From: Trichinella spiralis
Taxonomy: Eukaryota; Nematoda; Enoplea; Trichinellida; Trichinellidae
Reading direction: 5' to 3'
NCBI GenBank assembly: GCA_000181795.3
Contig: CM012953.1
Location: 4,396,292 to 4,460,291 of the forward strand
Length of the DNA stretch: 64,000 nucleotides
Position numbers and translations under genes: made by a program. Below, in pieces: positions 24,897 to 36,428 of this stretch. A model generated the notes under the pieces. It searched no databases. It saw only the letters and a program-made list of their open reading frames with translations, and had not been told where the DNA came from. Position 1 is the first letter of the stretch, and every line of letters begins with the position of its first letter.

Positions 24897-25187
24897 ATGA
24901 ACGATTACCAGGCAGTTATAAAGCGATTACAAAGTGAAGATCGCGTAACGGGTGTAATTTTGATCGACAAAGATGGCCGCTGCATTCAGACAACTGTTAA
25001 CGAAGAGCTGACAAATCAGTTTGTTTCACAATTACATCCTTTAATTACTAAAGCCAGAAATGTGATGAAAGAATTTGATTCTGCGAATGAATTGAATTTT
25101 TTTCACATTCGTGCCAAAAAACACGAAGTCATGATCTCTCCAGATCCGAATTATAGCTTAATTGCTATCATGAATCCTGCGGATTAG
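24897..25187 (+). CDS. DYNLRB1: Dynein light chain roadblock type
   Basis: A complete 96-residue protein in one exon, the same length as human DYNLRB1. It binds the dynein intermediate chain as a homodimer and takes part in retrograde microtubule transport in the cytoplasm. The roadblock/LC7 fold is recognisable: an N-terminal helix VIKRLQSEDRVTGVILIDKDGR, central PLITKARNVMKEFDSANELNF, then FHIRAKKHEVMISPDPNY and the C-terminal LIAIMNP. Both start and stop match the family exactly. No intron is seen in the coding part, unusual among these neighbours but normal for so small a gene. Confidence 0.95.
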   Translation: MNDYQAVIKRLQSEDRVTGVILIDKDGRCIQTTVNEELTNQFVSQLHPLITKARNVMKEFDSANELNFFHIRAKKHEVMISPDPNYSLIAIMNPAD

Positions 25188-27749
25188 TGTTAAATTGGCA
25201 ATGGCACTAAAGTGAAATTGAAATTTGTATTGATTTGCGCTGTAAATGTGGTTAATACTTCACGGTAGGAAATGTCGAAGAGCAGATTCAATTTTTTGGG
25301 CACTTTTTATGAAGTGTAGTGGAAAAAAATTAATTTAAAAGATCAAAATGCTGTAATACTTTTTCTGTACTCGATTCACTGTTCTATTATGATATCGAAG
25401 TAAACATTCACGATTTTCTACTTTTCTGCTTACTGATTGAACATGCGTTACGTTATACTGTATTTTGCATTTGTTTCCTAATTTCTTTTAAATTGGAGTC
25501 GTATGCAACTGAGACTTGTATTCAATTTTTGATTCATATGCGCATTGTCTGTAGTAATTATTAATAACGATTTTGCAGAAAATGCTCAACATTCAATTTC
25601 TTTATTATTCCACCCTTGATGCGCCAATAATTATTATGTACATCTAGTAATTGTTCCATTTTTTAGTGCTTCTGAAATGTTCCTCTGTTTGCTGCCTTTT
25701 GTTACGTGTATTTTGGCAAACTGTGTAAGTAGATTTGATATTTTATTGTATTCAAACGGATATCATTCAAAAATTGAGTCAATTATTGACTAATTAGTCA
25801 ACATTTGTCCAATGAAATTACCTTGGGCAGGAGGGATGGTGTACTGTTTATGTGCAATTTTCATATTGTTATCTCTTTTATTCCTTGTGCTATGTTCGGT
25901 AATATATATATAAATGTTAAAAGTTTAAAATACTAGATTAGTTGCAGTTTTACGTCGTAGTCAGAAAAGTAAATTTACACTTTGACATCTATAAGTGCAG
26001 TGTTTTATAGGAAAAGTATTTTAATAAAGAAGAATGATTTTTCTGCCGTATTAAATAAATTAATACAGCAGAAACATTACGTAAATTGATGTGCTCAACT
26101 ATTTTTGAATGTATTTTTTAATTGATCAATGAGCATAGATGTTAATTTTTGTTTTGTTGTTTTTTTGCTTGATTGTAACGTCTGTTAATTGTTGTTTAAG
26201 CGAATTACTCTGTAAACGTCTTTTGTCAGTTCAGCTCTATTATTCTTAGGAGTACGTTTGAAAATTGATTGTTCCTTGTATATATATATACAATTTTGAG
26301 AACTTTTATTCCAATAAATAAACGTGAGTTAGGTTAGCGTGGTAAATTTGTTGTATTGCTCAAACAATTTGAAGAAATTATTCAGTGTATATTTTTTTAA
26401 TCACCTTTCATCGTTCTTATTATTGCGAAATTTTAAAATATTTAAAGTTTTTGTTGTTTTCTTTTGAGTATCTTTGAATAGTTTGGAATTTGAAAAATGA
26501 ACTCGGAAGTGGTAGTGCTTGAAGTTGTTCACAGCATTTCATTTATTAATTTTTTTAATATTATTGATTTTGTTTATGGAATTTTTTTTCATGAAAAAAG
26601 AAAAAGAAACTTTTCATATGTGAAGTGAACATTATCGATAGCAGGGTTTGAATTGAGATGGTAATGGTCATTGTTGAATTGTGTCTGTGTTTTTTTTGCT
26701 TTTGAAACGTCAGCATATGTAATGAATAGAGCAAGTGCTTTTTTCACGTGGTTAATTATTGTCGCGTTAGCGACGTTTATTGGTTAGTTGGTTAAGGTGC
26801 GTCGTTTGAGCCATGAATTTGCTCAGATGCAGCTTAAATTGCAAATCGAGCAAATATCTAAGCAAACAATATTGGACAGATCGAATCGAATGCTTGCTTC
26901 TCCAATTTTTGCTGCTATCTCAATTGAATATCTGTTGCGTTGTTGCTCTCATTTTTGATGTTAATAATAATATACAATTATTATTTATGCGTAAGTAGTT
27001 TTCTTCTTTTAATTGAAAAAAAATTTATTTCCGGGGTATATATATATATTATTTTTTTTGCTGTCATTTTACATCGAAGTTTTGTATAACAAGATTTTTT
27101 TCTCTTTCCACATTACATTCATTCATTTCTAATTAATTGGAGACAAACAAATTCGAATGGTAGGTGGATAATGGATTATTATGTTTATTTATTTATTCAT
27201 ATTGGTTTATTGTTGTCATTTGAATCAAATTTTATTGCTGAAAATTGCAAATTGCATTTCACTTCCTCGACGAGCAGTAAGTAGCATTGTTTGTGTGTTT
27301 GTTTGTTTTCTCTTTTGATTTCTGCAATAAATGAAAAATGTATCTAAGTGTATACATTTGCATTTTAATTATTGTTGGCTGTGATGTTTTCTATGGAAAT
27401 CCATTTGAATGCACATTTTTCATTTTACAACTTTCTGTATTGTTGTTTGTGCTTTATTACTCTTCATAAATAACAAACGGAATATTAGATGTTTTATTCA
27501 ATTGAATTTAAATTTAATTTCTACTTTATTTTCATAGAGGGGGGGGGAGAATGTTGTTGATTGTTTGCGTATTATTTCTTTTGATGGCGATGTGAATTGT
27601 TGAACAAAGAAAATATACTATTTTCTCTTCAAAATTGCCACGTGAATATCCAAATAATAATCACTGAATTTCAGATATTAAACAACAACTACGGGTTCTT
27701 TTTCTTTGTCTTCTGATTGGAATTTTATTCAATAATCACCAAATCTGCC
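25188..27749. other. 2.5 kb intergenic region
   Basis: No confident gene. Two short signal-peptide-like starts end at donor-like sites: MFLCLLPFVTCILANC near 25678 followed by GTAAGT, and MNRASAFFTWLIIVALATFIG near 26722 followed by GTTAGT. I could not find following exons in frame. A 60-codon frame at 26813-26998 is unassigned. A G-run lies at 27540-27547. The last part is probably the 5' leader of the phosphatase gene, with a TTTCAG at about 27674. Confidence 0.4.
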
Positions 27750-30010
27750 ATGGATGACGAATTGTCATATTTTTTGTTTATCACAGCCAACGTGGGCTCA
27801 ATTTTTGGATCGGCAAGTTATTTTCATTTCAATAATAATCAATAAAATCTCTCTTTCTCTCTCTCTCTCTTAATATATTTCCTTCATTTCAGCTTGAACA
27901 TTTACAAGCAGGATGGCTTTCGGAAATTGTTAAAGTAAATTTATTTATTTATTTATTTATTTATTGTTGTTTATTTTATTTTATTAAAACTTTTCAATTG
28001 AGGTTATCGAATCGAAAGCACCGAAAGTTCTTGCCATTCATTTTCAAGAAATTGGAGGAAAAGAATTCAAAGAAAATATGCATCAAATGAAGCACTTTTT
28101 CCAGTTAGTGCGACATGCTGATAATTTAATTAATTAATTAATTAATTAATTATGCATCAGGAAATTGTACACCACCTTGTCGGAGAAGTTCAACTTGCGT
28201 CGAGGTTTAGGCTATTATGATCAAGATTTTACAAATGTCGACACGTTTACCGTAAGCCACTGACAACAGTCGTCTGAATACAGAGAAAAAGCACAGGCAA
28301 TTCAATGATATCAATTCAATCTTTAAGGCACTGGGGTTGTTGTACTTGTTCCACGACGACGTCAAAGAGGCGTCAGTTTGCAATTTCCAAACTGGAAATT
28401 TTGAAGCCATTGAAAATTTTACCGTAATTATAAATTATTTATTTATTTATTTATGTTTTTTTATTATCTTGGTTTTCTTCGTCAATAGCTGACATCGGAT
28501 TCCGTTGCTCTGCCTCATTTTCACAAGCTTCGATTTAGCAAAGAGCTGTTTCCAAAAAGTCGACCCTCCAGGAAGGGTTTTCTCCAATGTAGACTACAAG
28601 TAAACGGTTTGTAAGTTTCTTTTTTGTATCTTGTGCGATGCTAATATTAATATATATATACATAAATATATTTCAATTATGACTGATGGGCATCTTTTCA
28701 GTGTGATCGATTTGGTCAATATTCATCTGTTTCACGACGCGTGCAACATTGAAGCAGTTGAATCGGTCGGTATTCACAGCTTGTTTGTTTGATTGATGAT
28801 CTTGAAAAAAAATTATTAATTTCTTTTATTATATAAAATTATTCTTGAAGAGTCCATCGGTTTTTGCTAAAAAAAGAGAAAACGGTTTAAAATTTGTTTT
28901 GAAGCAGTAAGTTAGTTAGTTTTTTCGCATACATTTTCAAATTGATCTCTCCAATTTATTCAAAAAAGGCTTGATCAAGAGAAGAATTGTCAAATTCCAA
29001 TGGTATTGTTTGGTGATTTTAATTTTCGACTTGATACCAAATGTCTCATTGAAGAGGTTTGTTCTCTTTAATGATATATATATAAATATGAAATATGTTG
29101 TTATTTTATATTCCATCTTTTGAGGTATTGGCACCTTCTTCTGTAGCTGTGCAGATGATTGTCCAAGGAGATGATGGCAAGCCAAATTTGCAGTATCGTG
29201 ACTTGAACAGTGGAGAGGTGGGTTTGTTTTCAACACAGTTTCATTAATTTATAAAATTATGTGCATGCAAATTTTCTATTAGAATTTTTTGTTGTGATCG
29301 GTTTTTTTTATTGTCGTAGAATTTGGTCGAAATGAAAACGAAATTGTTCAATCACAAATTGAACGTCGGCAATATTCAAAGTGACAATTTGGTAAAATGG
29401 TCACTTTCTTTTTTTGCATTAAATTTTTTGAAAGCAAAAAAAATTGAATGCAGGAACGTCTGTACAAATTGGATCGAGAACCGTTGTGCCATACGATGCT
29501 TCATGAATTTCCAATTCAGTTTGTTCCAAGGTTGGATAATTTGTCAATTTTTTCTGTTTATTCATCAATTTGAAATTTTTTTATTTCAAGCTATCCATTT
29601 TCGGAAAATATCGACTGTGGCAAAGATTACATGTATACCAGAGCTCCAGCTTGGTGTGACAGGATATTGCTTAACGAACCTGCATGGCTGCTCGCCAATG
29701 TAAGTGATAAAGTGGTGTTTTTTCTTCTTTTTTATATTTTTAATTTTTCTTATTATGCACACATGTATTCTTTGAAATTGTAGTCAGTTTCATCTTCTGT
29801 CTGTTATGATATTGTTGGAAAAGATACGTGCATGGGCGATCACAAAGTATGAATTTGTAAAATATTCCAAATAAATTTGAAAATTATCAATACTTTTTTT
29901 AAAATTTTTAGCCTGTTTGTTTGGGATTGTCGTTTCCTATAGGAAACTCATCATCATCATCGTCATTGTCGCATAAAAAAATTGCTGCATCTTCACAGAA
30001 CAGCAGCTGA
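27750..30010 (+). CDS. INPP5A: Type I inositol polyphosphate 5-phosphatase
   Basis: Hydrolyses the 5-phosphate of Ins(1,4,5)P3 and Ins(1,3,4,5)P4 and so ends calcium signals. About 14 small exons encode an INPP5A-like protein: FLFITANVGSIFG at the N-terminus, LAIHFQEIGGKEF (catalytic Glu), DTFTALGLLYLFHDD, SRKGFLQCRL, FVIDLVNIHLFHDACN, VLFGDFNFRLDTK (catalytic Asp/Asn), SYPFSEN, then YMYTRAPAWCDRILL and CMGDHKPV (catalytic Asp-His). All core motifs are intact. The first intron starts with GC instead of GT (27813): using GCAAGT keeps the frame into LEHLQAGW, while the nearby GT gives an immediate stop. Unlike mammalian INPP5A (C-terminal CVVQ prenylation box), the protein ends in a Ser-rich tail, SSQNSS, so membrane attachment by farnesylation is not predicted unless another last exon is used. 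Confidence 0.9.
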
Positions 30011-31151
30011 TTTCTTCTGTGCACGGATGAGGATGAGTATTGTATTAATTTTTTTTTGAATATTTCAAATTCAATGCATTGTTGTTTTTAGAAAACATCC
30101 AGCTACAAGTGTTTTACTTTTTAATGGTTTTATGCTGCCATGGACGACGCTAGGGAAGTTGCAATTAGCAACAAAAATCATGTATAAATTGATCCACTGA
30201 ATAATTAATAATGTGATATGGCGGCTGGTTCGCTGTACAGCAACAAACAAGCTTTTCTATCTTTCAAGGAACCATTTTTTTGATGAAATTTATCATTCTG
30301 TTTTTTGTTATCTCTGTAAATCTTACATGTCCTGTCCAGTAGATGTTTATTTATTTGGGTGAGGATCACGAATTTGTTTATTTTTATTTGTTTGTTTTTG
30401 AAATGCACATAACAAATAGTCTCGTTTAAATGTATGACAAGAAATGTTGTTTTACATTTTTTTTCTATTGTATATTAATTATAGAATGAGTTTTTTGTGT
30501 TGTGTTTTGGTTACCACATTATGTTAATAATGTTCATTCAGTATCAATTGAATGAAATTAATTAATGGTAATTGTGAATGAACATTCAAAGCGTGCATTT
30601 TACGGTCAGTCAGCTGTTTGAATTGTTGAAATTTAAATTAAACGATTGCAAGCAAATTTGTCGGCCTGAAAAGTTAATTAATTGTTCACGAACAACCCAA
30701 AAGTTAATTAAGCTTCTGCATTGCAGCTAAAAGTGAAATCTAGATCTGTTTGTTCAACATAATTTTAAAAATTCCATTTGCAGAAATGCTTCTTCAGTAA
30801 ATTTTGCATTTTTATTATTAACCATGTTCTGCGGTACTGTAAACAACAAATAAATGATTATTTAATTTCATCACGTTGAAATGGGTTTGTCATAATTTAC
30901 TTGATAAAAAAAACAAGCAGATTATTATTACATTTTCAATTTAAGGTGAAATAAATTGACGTCAGAGTTTTTTTAATTGTCAAATAAAATCGTCGTCTTT
31001 CTATACTTTTTATCAGTATTTATTTCATTGCATCCAATGCGAAGCAGTAAATAATATCTTTTTTCTGAAAAATGCACGTTTACTCTGTAAAAGGTAAATT
31101 GCAGCGGCAATTATGCAAATAGAAAAGGGATTTCAGTTGATTTGTTCTTTC
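30011..31151. other. Convergent 3' flanks
   Basis: Lies between the stops of INPP5A (+) and the mitochondrial carrier (-). AT-rich, no exon seen. A 67-codon minus-strand frame at 30205-30408 looks like chance. Confidence 0.5.
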
Positions 31152-32993
31152 TCAAATTAAACCTTTCCAAAGCAGGCCGTTCGCATTGCGACGTTGGAAA
31201 AACAATTTGCCATATTCATACGTGCCGATCATTATAGCACAAGCTGGGGCTACTTTGACCAGCCGAGGTACAATACCCGAAAACAACGATCTGATACCAT
31301 GCTCCATAAACAAATTGTTTAACGATCTGAATGTACTCATTGTCTTCGGTTTGGAATCTGAAAAAATCCACATCCCCATTCGACTGCGCATTGCTAAAAA
31401 CCACAAATAATTAATGCTTTTTACCAAGTGGCATTTCTCCCAGTGAAATTTGACGATGGGTCTTCACTACGTCAAAAGGAAGAGTGCACACTGCAGCACA
31501 CTGAAAATAACAAGAAAAAATTTATCGAATTAATAATTACCCTTTAAAAATAGTAACTTTTTCATCCACTCACCGATCCAGATATTGCCCCAAGAATTAA
31601 ACTTATTGTAAAGTTGGTTTCTTCTCTTCCAAGATGTTTGAGAACTTTTACTTTCATCATTTCATAATTTGTCCAATAAATTGCTTTAAAAAAATTTCAA
31701 TTATACAAATAAAAGTATAATTTAATTTAAATTTAATTACCTGAAAATGGTACGTCACGGAGAAGGGTAGGCCCCAAACCCAAAAACAGTGATCGCAAAC
31801 CGAAACGCTGCGTCAGCGTTTTCAAAACTGCATACACATCTATAAATAATATACAAAAATCAATTCTATTGCAAAAATTGCTCCTTGAATAGCAAAGTTC
31901 CAAATTACCGGAGTATCGCATTCGCTTTGCTTGCAATTTCGTTCGAACCATTTCTAATGGACTTATTACAGTAGCAGAGACCACTGAAATTTACTGACAA
32001 TCAAAATCAAGTAATGAAACAAAAGATTATTTTTAAAAAATTACTTCTAGCCACAATGCCCGATAATCCAGGAACCCATAACTGTGATCCGTATTTTTCT
32101 TTCAATTCTGACAATACCATGTCGTACAGCGTAAAATAGCAAATAGTAGCTGGTACTGCCATAATGCTAAAATTGAAAGAAAAAAAACAGTCCCCTTTTA
32201 TACATCAATAAAAATTTTTCACAAAGTTCATTTAATTAAAAATAATTTACAAGTGAAACATGTTTAAAGTAAAAACCGATGCAAAAAAAACAATACATAC
32301 AGCGTTGTTGAAAGTCCACCCCATAATGCAGAAATACCTTCGTATTTAGAAATTTTCAAAAACGCATCCTAAAAATAAAAGTACAAAAGTAGACAATAAA
32401 GTTGGAAATTGCAACAAAAAAAACACAACAAACCATTGTTCCATTAAATCGATAATTGTGTTCAAACTTTTGAAATGCTGAACCGCAAAACATACAAATG
32501 TGATCTACCAAACCATGGTTAACGACAAAGCAACGGCCGTGAAGCGATGGCTTGCTCTGGCTTTGCAAACGAATTTTTACCACATCCAATGGCGTAACTA
32601 AAATTAAAAAAATCATTACTCAGCACTTGGTAATCACAGAAGTGTTAGTAGTAAATTTTGATTTGAAAAAACAAAATTTGTGTTTTAAATCTGCACAACC
32701 TACCATAATTATCATAATTAAAAATACCCTGCATCGGCTTTGTCTGTTTTTGCAAACGAACTTTTACAACATCCAGTGGATTTGCTGAAAGATTTTACAA
32801 CTCAACGATAGGCAATGAAATAAAAAAAATTAAAAACGGTTCTTTTTTAACAAAAGAAAAAACCATTACCAAAAACAGCAGTTAAAACTGCGCCAGAACA
32901 TGAAGCAATGAAGCGCTGAGCTGGTGTAATGCCCACAACGTTAGCCTGTTGGCGATCGCAAATTTCTACATCCGCAGTTCCATCTTCCGTCAT
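31152..32993 (-). CDS. SLC25A40: SLC25A39/40-type mitochondrial carrier
   Basis: Inner-membrane carrier of the SLC25 family, closest to SLC25A39/SLC25A40, whose mammalian members import glutathione into mitochondria. About 9 exons on the minus strand; the first is 32870-32993 ([11 protein letters not shown] start, ending [11 protein letters not shown]). The three carrier repeats each show a P-x-[DE]-x-x-[KR]-x-[RK] signature: [11 protein letters not shown] (exon 32434-32597), [11 protein letters not shown] and [11 protein letters not shown]. Family-specific parts include [19 protein letters not shown] (matrix-loop cysteines), [21 protein letters not shown] and [26 protein letters not shown] acceptor lies 14 bases before the ATG. 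An extra exon-like piece at 32728-32784 repeats the first signature and is listed separately. SLC25A39 and A40 cannot be told apart here. Confidence 0.9.
32728..32784 (-). repeat. Duplicated first-signature exon of the carrier gene
   Basis: A 57-base exon candidate reading [19 protein letters not shown] with a good acceptor (TTTCAG) and donor (GGTATT), or 24 bases longer with a second donor. It resembles the start of the next exon, [19 protein letters not shown]. Both begin in phase 1. This exon also ends in phase 1 while the normal exon ends in phase 0, so it can be added in frame but cannot simply replace the normal one. Confidence 0.65.
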
Positions 32994-33867
32994 TGTGAAA
33001 TCTTCCCTACAAGGAAATTATTAAAAAAGAAAAAACTACATTTCAAATAAATAGTTTTTATTTTTATAAATTATACTTTTCATTTTTTTAAAAGTAAAAA
33101 ACCAAAGTGTAACACTGGCCTGAAAGTGAACAGAAACGCTTAAATGAATTCTTTTAGATTTTACGGATAAAAATTCGAACTCGTAATGACAGTTGTCAGC
33201 ACTGTATGTAACAACATTTACGAAGGAATATAATTTGAAAATTCTATTCGACATTTCAAATTAATTCATCTTTATTATTCACATTTTTATGCAAAAAACG
33301 TGCAATGCTTTAGAATATTACGTATTTATTTCTTTACATCTTTATATTATAAATCACATACTTAACAATGAAAACTGAAAGACGACAAAATTTTCGGGAT
33401 AAATTAATTAGATCATACATTTAAAAAACGCAAATATGAAAGAAGCCTATATCAGTTTCATTGCAAAATAACAAAACGGTAGATATTTACTAAACGATTA
33501 CGAGGTAAACATCATTTGAAACTATAATTAACTTTATTTTTCAAAAAATAAATGTAACAACTTCCAAATTCATTTGAGCACTAGCAAATCAACTACATAC
33601 AGTATCTTCACGACATAAAAGTATTATTTACATTACAGTATTTTCATATTGATGAATTTTCAAGATGCAATGCTTGTTTATTAACTGCAGTTGAAATTTC
33701 ATTATTAATTATAATTTTAATAAATTTTAAAGTTTTTCGTTCAAATTTAATTTTTAATGGAAAAAGTTTAAAGGAATTCAAAATTTGGATTAGTTTTAAA
33801 GTGAAAAAAGAACCGTTGCTTTTAATTTCATTTAATTTATGCGCTGCTTATCTGTTTTGGCGACTAA
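32994..33867. other. Divergent promoter region, carrier and kinase
   Basis: 874 bases between two start codons on opposite strands. AT-rich; no exon or clear core promoter element identified. Confidence 0.45.
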
Positions 33868-34857
33868 GTGATGAATTCCGTTAATTTGTCACTGTCGACA
33901 AACAGTAGTTTCCTTCGCTCTGAGCGAAATGCTTTGATGATAAAAGAAAAACAAGCCAAATTGTTGGCTACCTATGGTTCAATTATAGGCAAAAAGTGGT
34001 ATATACAAGGTTTGTGTGGAACTGGAGGTTTTGGACAAGTATATGCAGCCATAAATATGTTCGATGGACGGAAAGCAGCTGTTAAACTGGAACCATTAAC
34101 TGAAAAGAGAAAATTACATTTAAAACACGAAATAAAGGTCATGAAAGCTATGGTTGGAAGTCGACATGCAGCTGAAATTTTCGAATATGGAGTGAATGGT
34201 AAAATTACTTTCGTTGCCATGCAGCTGCTTGGTCCAGATTTGTCCACCTTAAAAAATAAAATGCCTAAACGGTTATTTAGTTTGGAAACTACATTATTAA
34301 TAGGTATTCAAATGATCGAAGCGCTTCGAGATTTGCATAAGCAGCATTATCTTCACTGTGATGTGAAGCCCAATAATTTTGTGATTGGGCGAGGTGGTGC
34401 CTCGAAAATTATATACCTGGTCGATTATGGTCTTTGCTGTCGTTATCGAAATTCCTCAAACGACCACTATTGTAAGTCAGAAATTGGCTGCCATTTTCGA
34501 GGAACAGCTTACTATGCCTCTGTAAACGTACTGAAAGGATTCGGCTGCAGTCGACGTGACGACATATGGTCAATGTTCTTCTCCTTGATCGACATGTACG
34601 CTGGCCCATTACCTTGGTATAAAGCGAAAAGTCGTGAAGACGCGACTAACATGAAAGATTCATTTTTACATTTAATGGATTTACATTTTAAAAAATGTCA
34701 TCTAACATTTCATCACCTGTTGCGTATGATCAACGATCTTGATTTTGATTCTGAACCATTGTATGAAGCAATGATACTAAAAATTTACCAATTGTTGCAA
34801 GTGAAAGACCGCAAGACGGCGCAGTTTGATTGGGAAACTTTGTCATTGTCAAAATAG
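33868..34857 (+). CDS. CK1-superfamily kinase, TTBK-like, intronless
   Basis: A complete 329-residue protein kinase in one exon, of the casein kinase 1 superfamily and closest to tau-tubulin kinases, a group greatly expanded in nematodes. P-loop GTGGFGQVYAA at about residue 52, invariant lysine in KAAVKLEP, VAMQLLGPDL, catalytic loop LHCDVKPNNF (Asp and Asn kept; HRD has become HCD), metal-binding DYG (VDYGL) in place of DFG, then the CK1-type FRGTAYYASVNV and RRDDIWSMFFSLIDM, GPLPWYKAK. All residues needed for catalysis are present. There is almost no sequence beyond the kinase domain. Lack of introns among intron-rich neighbours suggests a retroposed copy. Nematode relatives are often male germline-expressed; the role here is unknown. 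Confidence 0.9.
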   Translation: MMNSVNLSLSTNSSFLRSERNALMIKEKQAKLLATYGSIIGKKWYIQGLCGTGGFGQVYAAINMFDGRKAAVKLEPLTEKRKLHLKHEIKVMKAMVGSRHAAEIFEYGVNGKITFVAMQLLGPDLSTLKNKMPKRLFSLETTLLIGIQMIEALRDLHKQHYLHCDVKPNNFVIGRGGASKIIYLVDYGLCCRYRNSSNDHYCKSEIGCHFRGTAYYASVNVLKGFGCSRRDDIWSMFFSLIDMYAGPLPWYKAKSREDATNMKDSFLHLMDLHFKKCHLTFHHLLRMINDLDFDSEPLYEAMILKIYQLLQVKDRKTAQFDWETLSLSK

Positions 34858-36428
34858 CAATTAATTATTTAAATGTTTATTATTAATTTATTTCATTGCA
34901 TTTTTATTTTTGCAATATTTATTTGTTTTTTTGCATGTATTCAAAAAGAGTAATAATTTTCGATAAAAGGAACCTACGACAGTAGAATTAATTATCATAC
35001 ACCCTATTTACATATTTGAAGTTTAGAATAATTTTTCAAAACCCAAAATTGCTAAAAAAGAATTTTAAAATAAAAATACATAAAAAAATTCAAAGAAATA
35101 TTAATCAAATGTTATTCTTTAATTCAGTATCTTTTCTAAGCAATGCGTACTCATCTTGAGCAATTTTAGTAATTGAATTTTAAAAAGAGTGCAAAAATAT
35201 CATTCTATATTTGTAATATTTTATTTTATAAGTTAATTTTAACAGTCGTTATTTTACAAACACGGAAATTATTGTTAGAACACCAGTTACTATGTTGTAA
35301 TGTATTAATAAAATAATCAGGTAATGCAAAATTGGCAAACTGTGAAAACATTTGCTCATCCTTTTTAAACATTTTAATCATTTAAAGCAATGCATTTTGG
35401 AAATGTTGTTTTTGTAAAGAAAAAATATGGTAGCATTTAAAGTTTTGAAAAGTGTCACTGACCAATAAACGTCAGCATTTTATTCAAAAAATCAGTCATA
35501 ATGTCATAGAAAGCCTTTATTTTCAAATTAAATATTTGTTATTTATTGAAGCACTGATTGTTACTTTCAAATAATTATATAAAACAAAAATGATAAAGTT
35601 TTATATTAAAAAAAAAACAAAAATCTCATATTCATTATAAATGTTCTTTATCAAAAATGAAAATCTTAATTTCAGAACTTTTCAGAATAATAACTTTAAT
35701 AAGCGACAATTATTAAAATGAATAACATTTCATTATTAAATTTTATAATTGTTTTCAATTGTAATCAATGCAATTATTATAATGCATGAATAAATTATTT
35801 GCAAACATCATTCGAAGTATACAACGGATGCGAATGAAACAGTTACCTTATTAAAACTTTCCATTCAATGAAGCATACGGTTTGTAAAAAATGAAACAAG
35901 TCTAGATATATTAATAAATTTATGTTGAATTTTTTCTTTTTGAAAATAAATCACCACATTTGCTGCTGCAAATTGAAATTGTAAAGAATTTTGCATTGAG
36001 CAGCATATAGCTGCAAACAGGTAGCGTGTGGTAATTTACTTGTATACAAAATCTGGATCAGCTGATCAATGCTTGTATTGTATGTTGGAGGAAAATTTTG
36101 TTCACGTGCACAGCTTGAAGAAGCTCTTGGACCGTCTAATTTTCGGTCAGATCGATCCAAGCATGACCACACCCCTGGCCGCGGACTGGATTGATCTACC
36201 CCAGGTAAACGTGGAACCATGGCAACTGCAGACGCATTCAATTAGCCTACGCTTTATTTGAATGGCTTCAAGCAGTTGTCTGCCCAATGCTTGTTCATTA
36301 GTCGCTTCTGGCTGACCATGAAACGCTTCAGTTGAAGACTGGCCAGATCAAAAAAAAAACAAACAAACAAAAAATAATAAAAGCAAGCTCACTGTCATCT
36401 GTTGTTCATACAGGTAGGCTGAAGTGCA
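34858..36428. other. Spacer with a GC-richer stretch before MAPK15
   Basis: 34858-35940 is AT-rich with nothing visible. 36030-36210 is less AT-rich and holds a short plus-strand frame (MLEENFVHV to AADWIDLPQ, about 36082-36204) that ends at a donor-like CAG-GTAAAC. It may be a 5' exon of MAPK15 or an upstream ORF, but it does not join in frame to the kinase start. A CATACAG acceptor lies at 36407-36413, 16 bases before the MAPK15 ATG. Confidence 0.4.

Noticed and set aside
28126-28152. ATTA tandem repeat as a possible regulatory array
   Set aside because: A simple intronic microsatellite in INPP5A, like the TATT repeat nearby.
32707-32784. Mutually exclusive exon pair in the carrier gene
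   Set aside because: The extra exon ends in phase 1 and the normal exon in phase 0, so they cannot swap; only addition keeps the frame.
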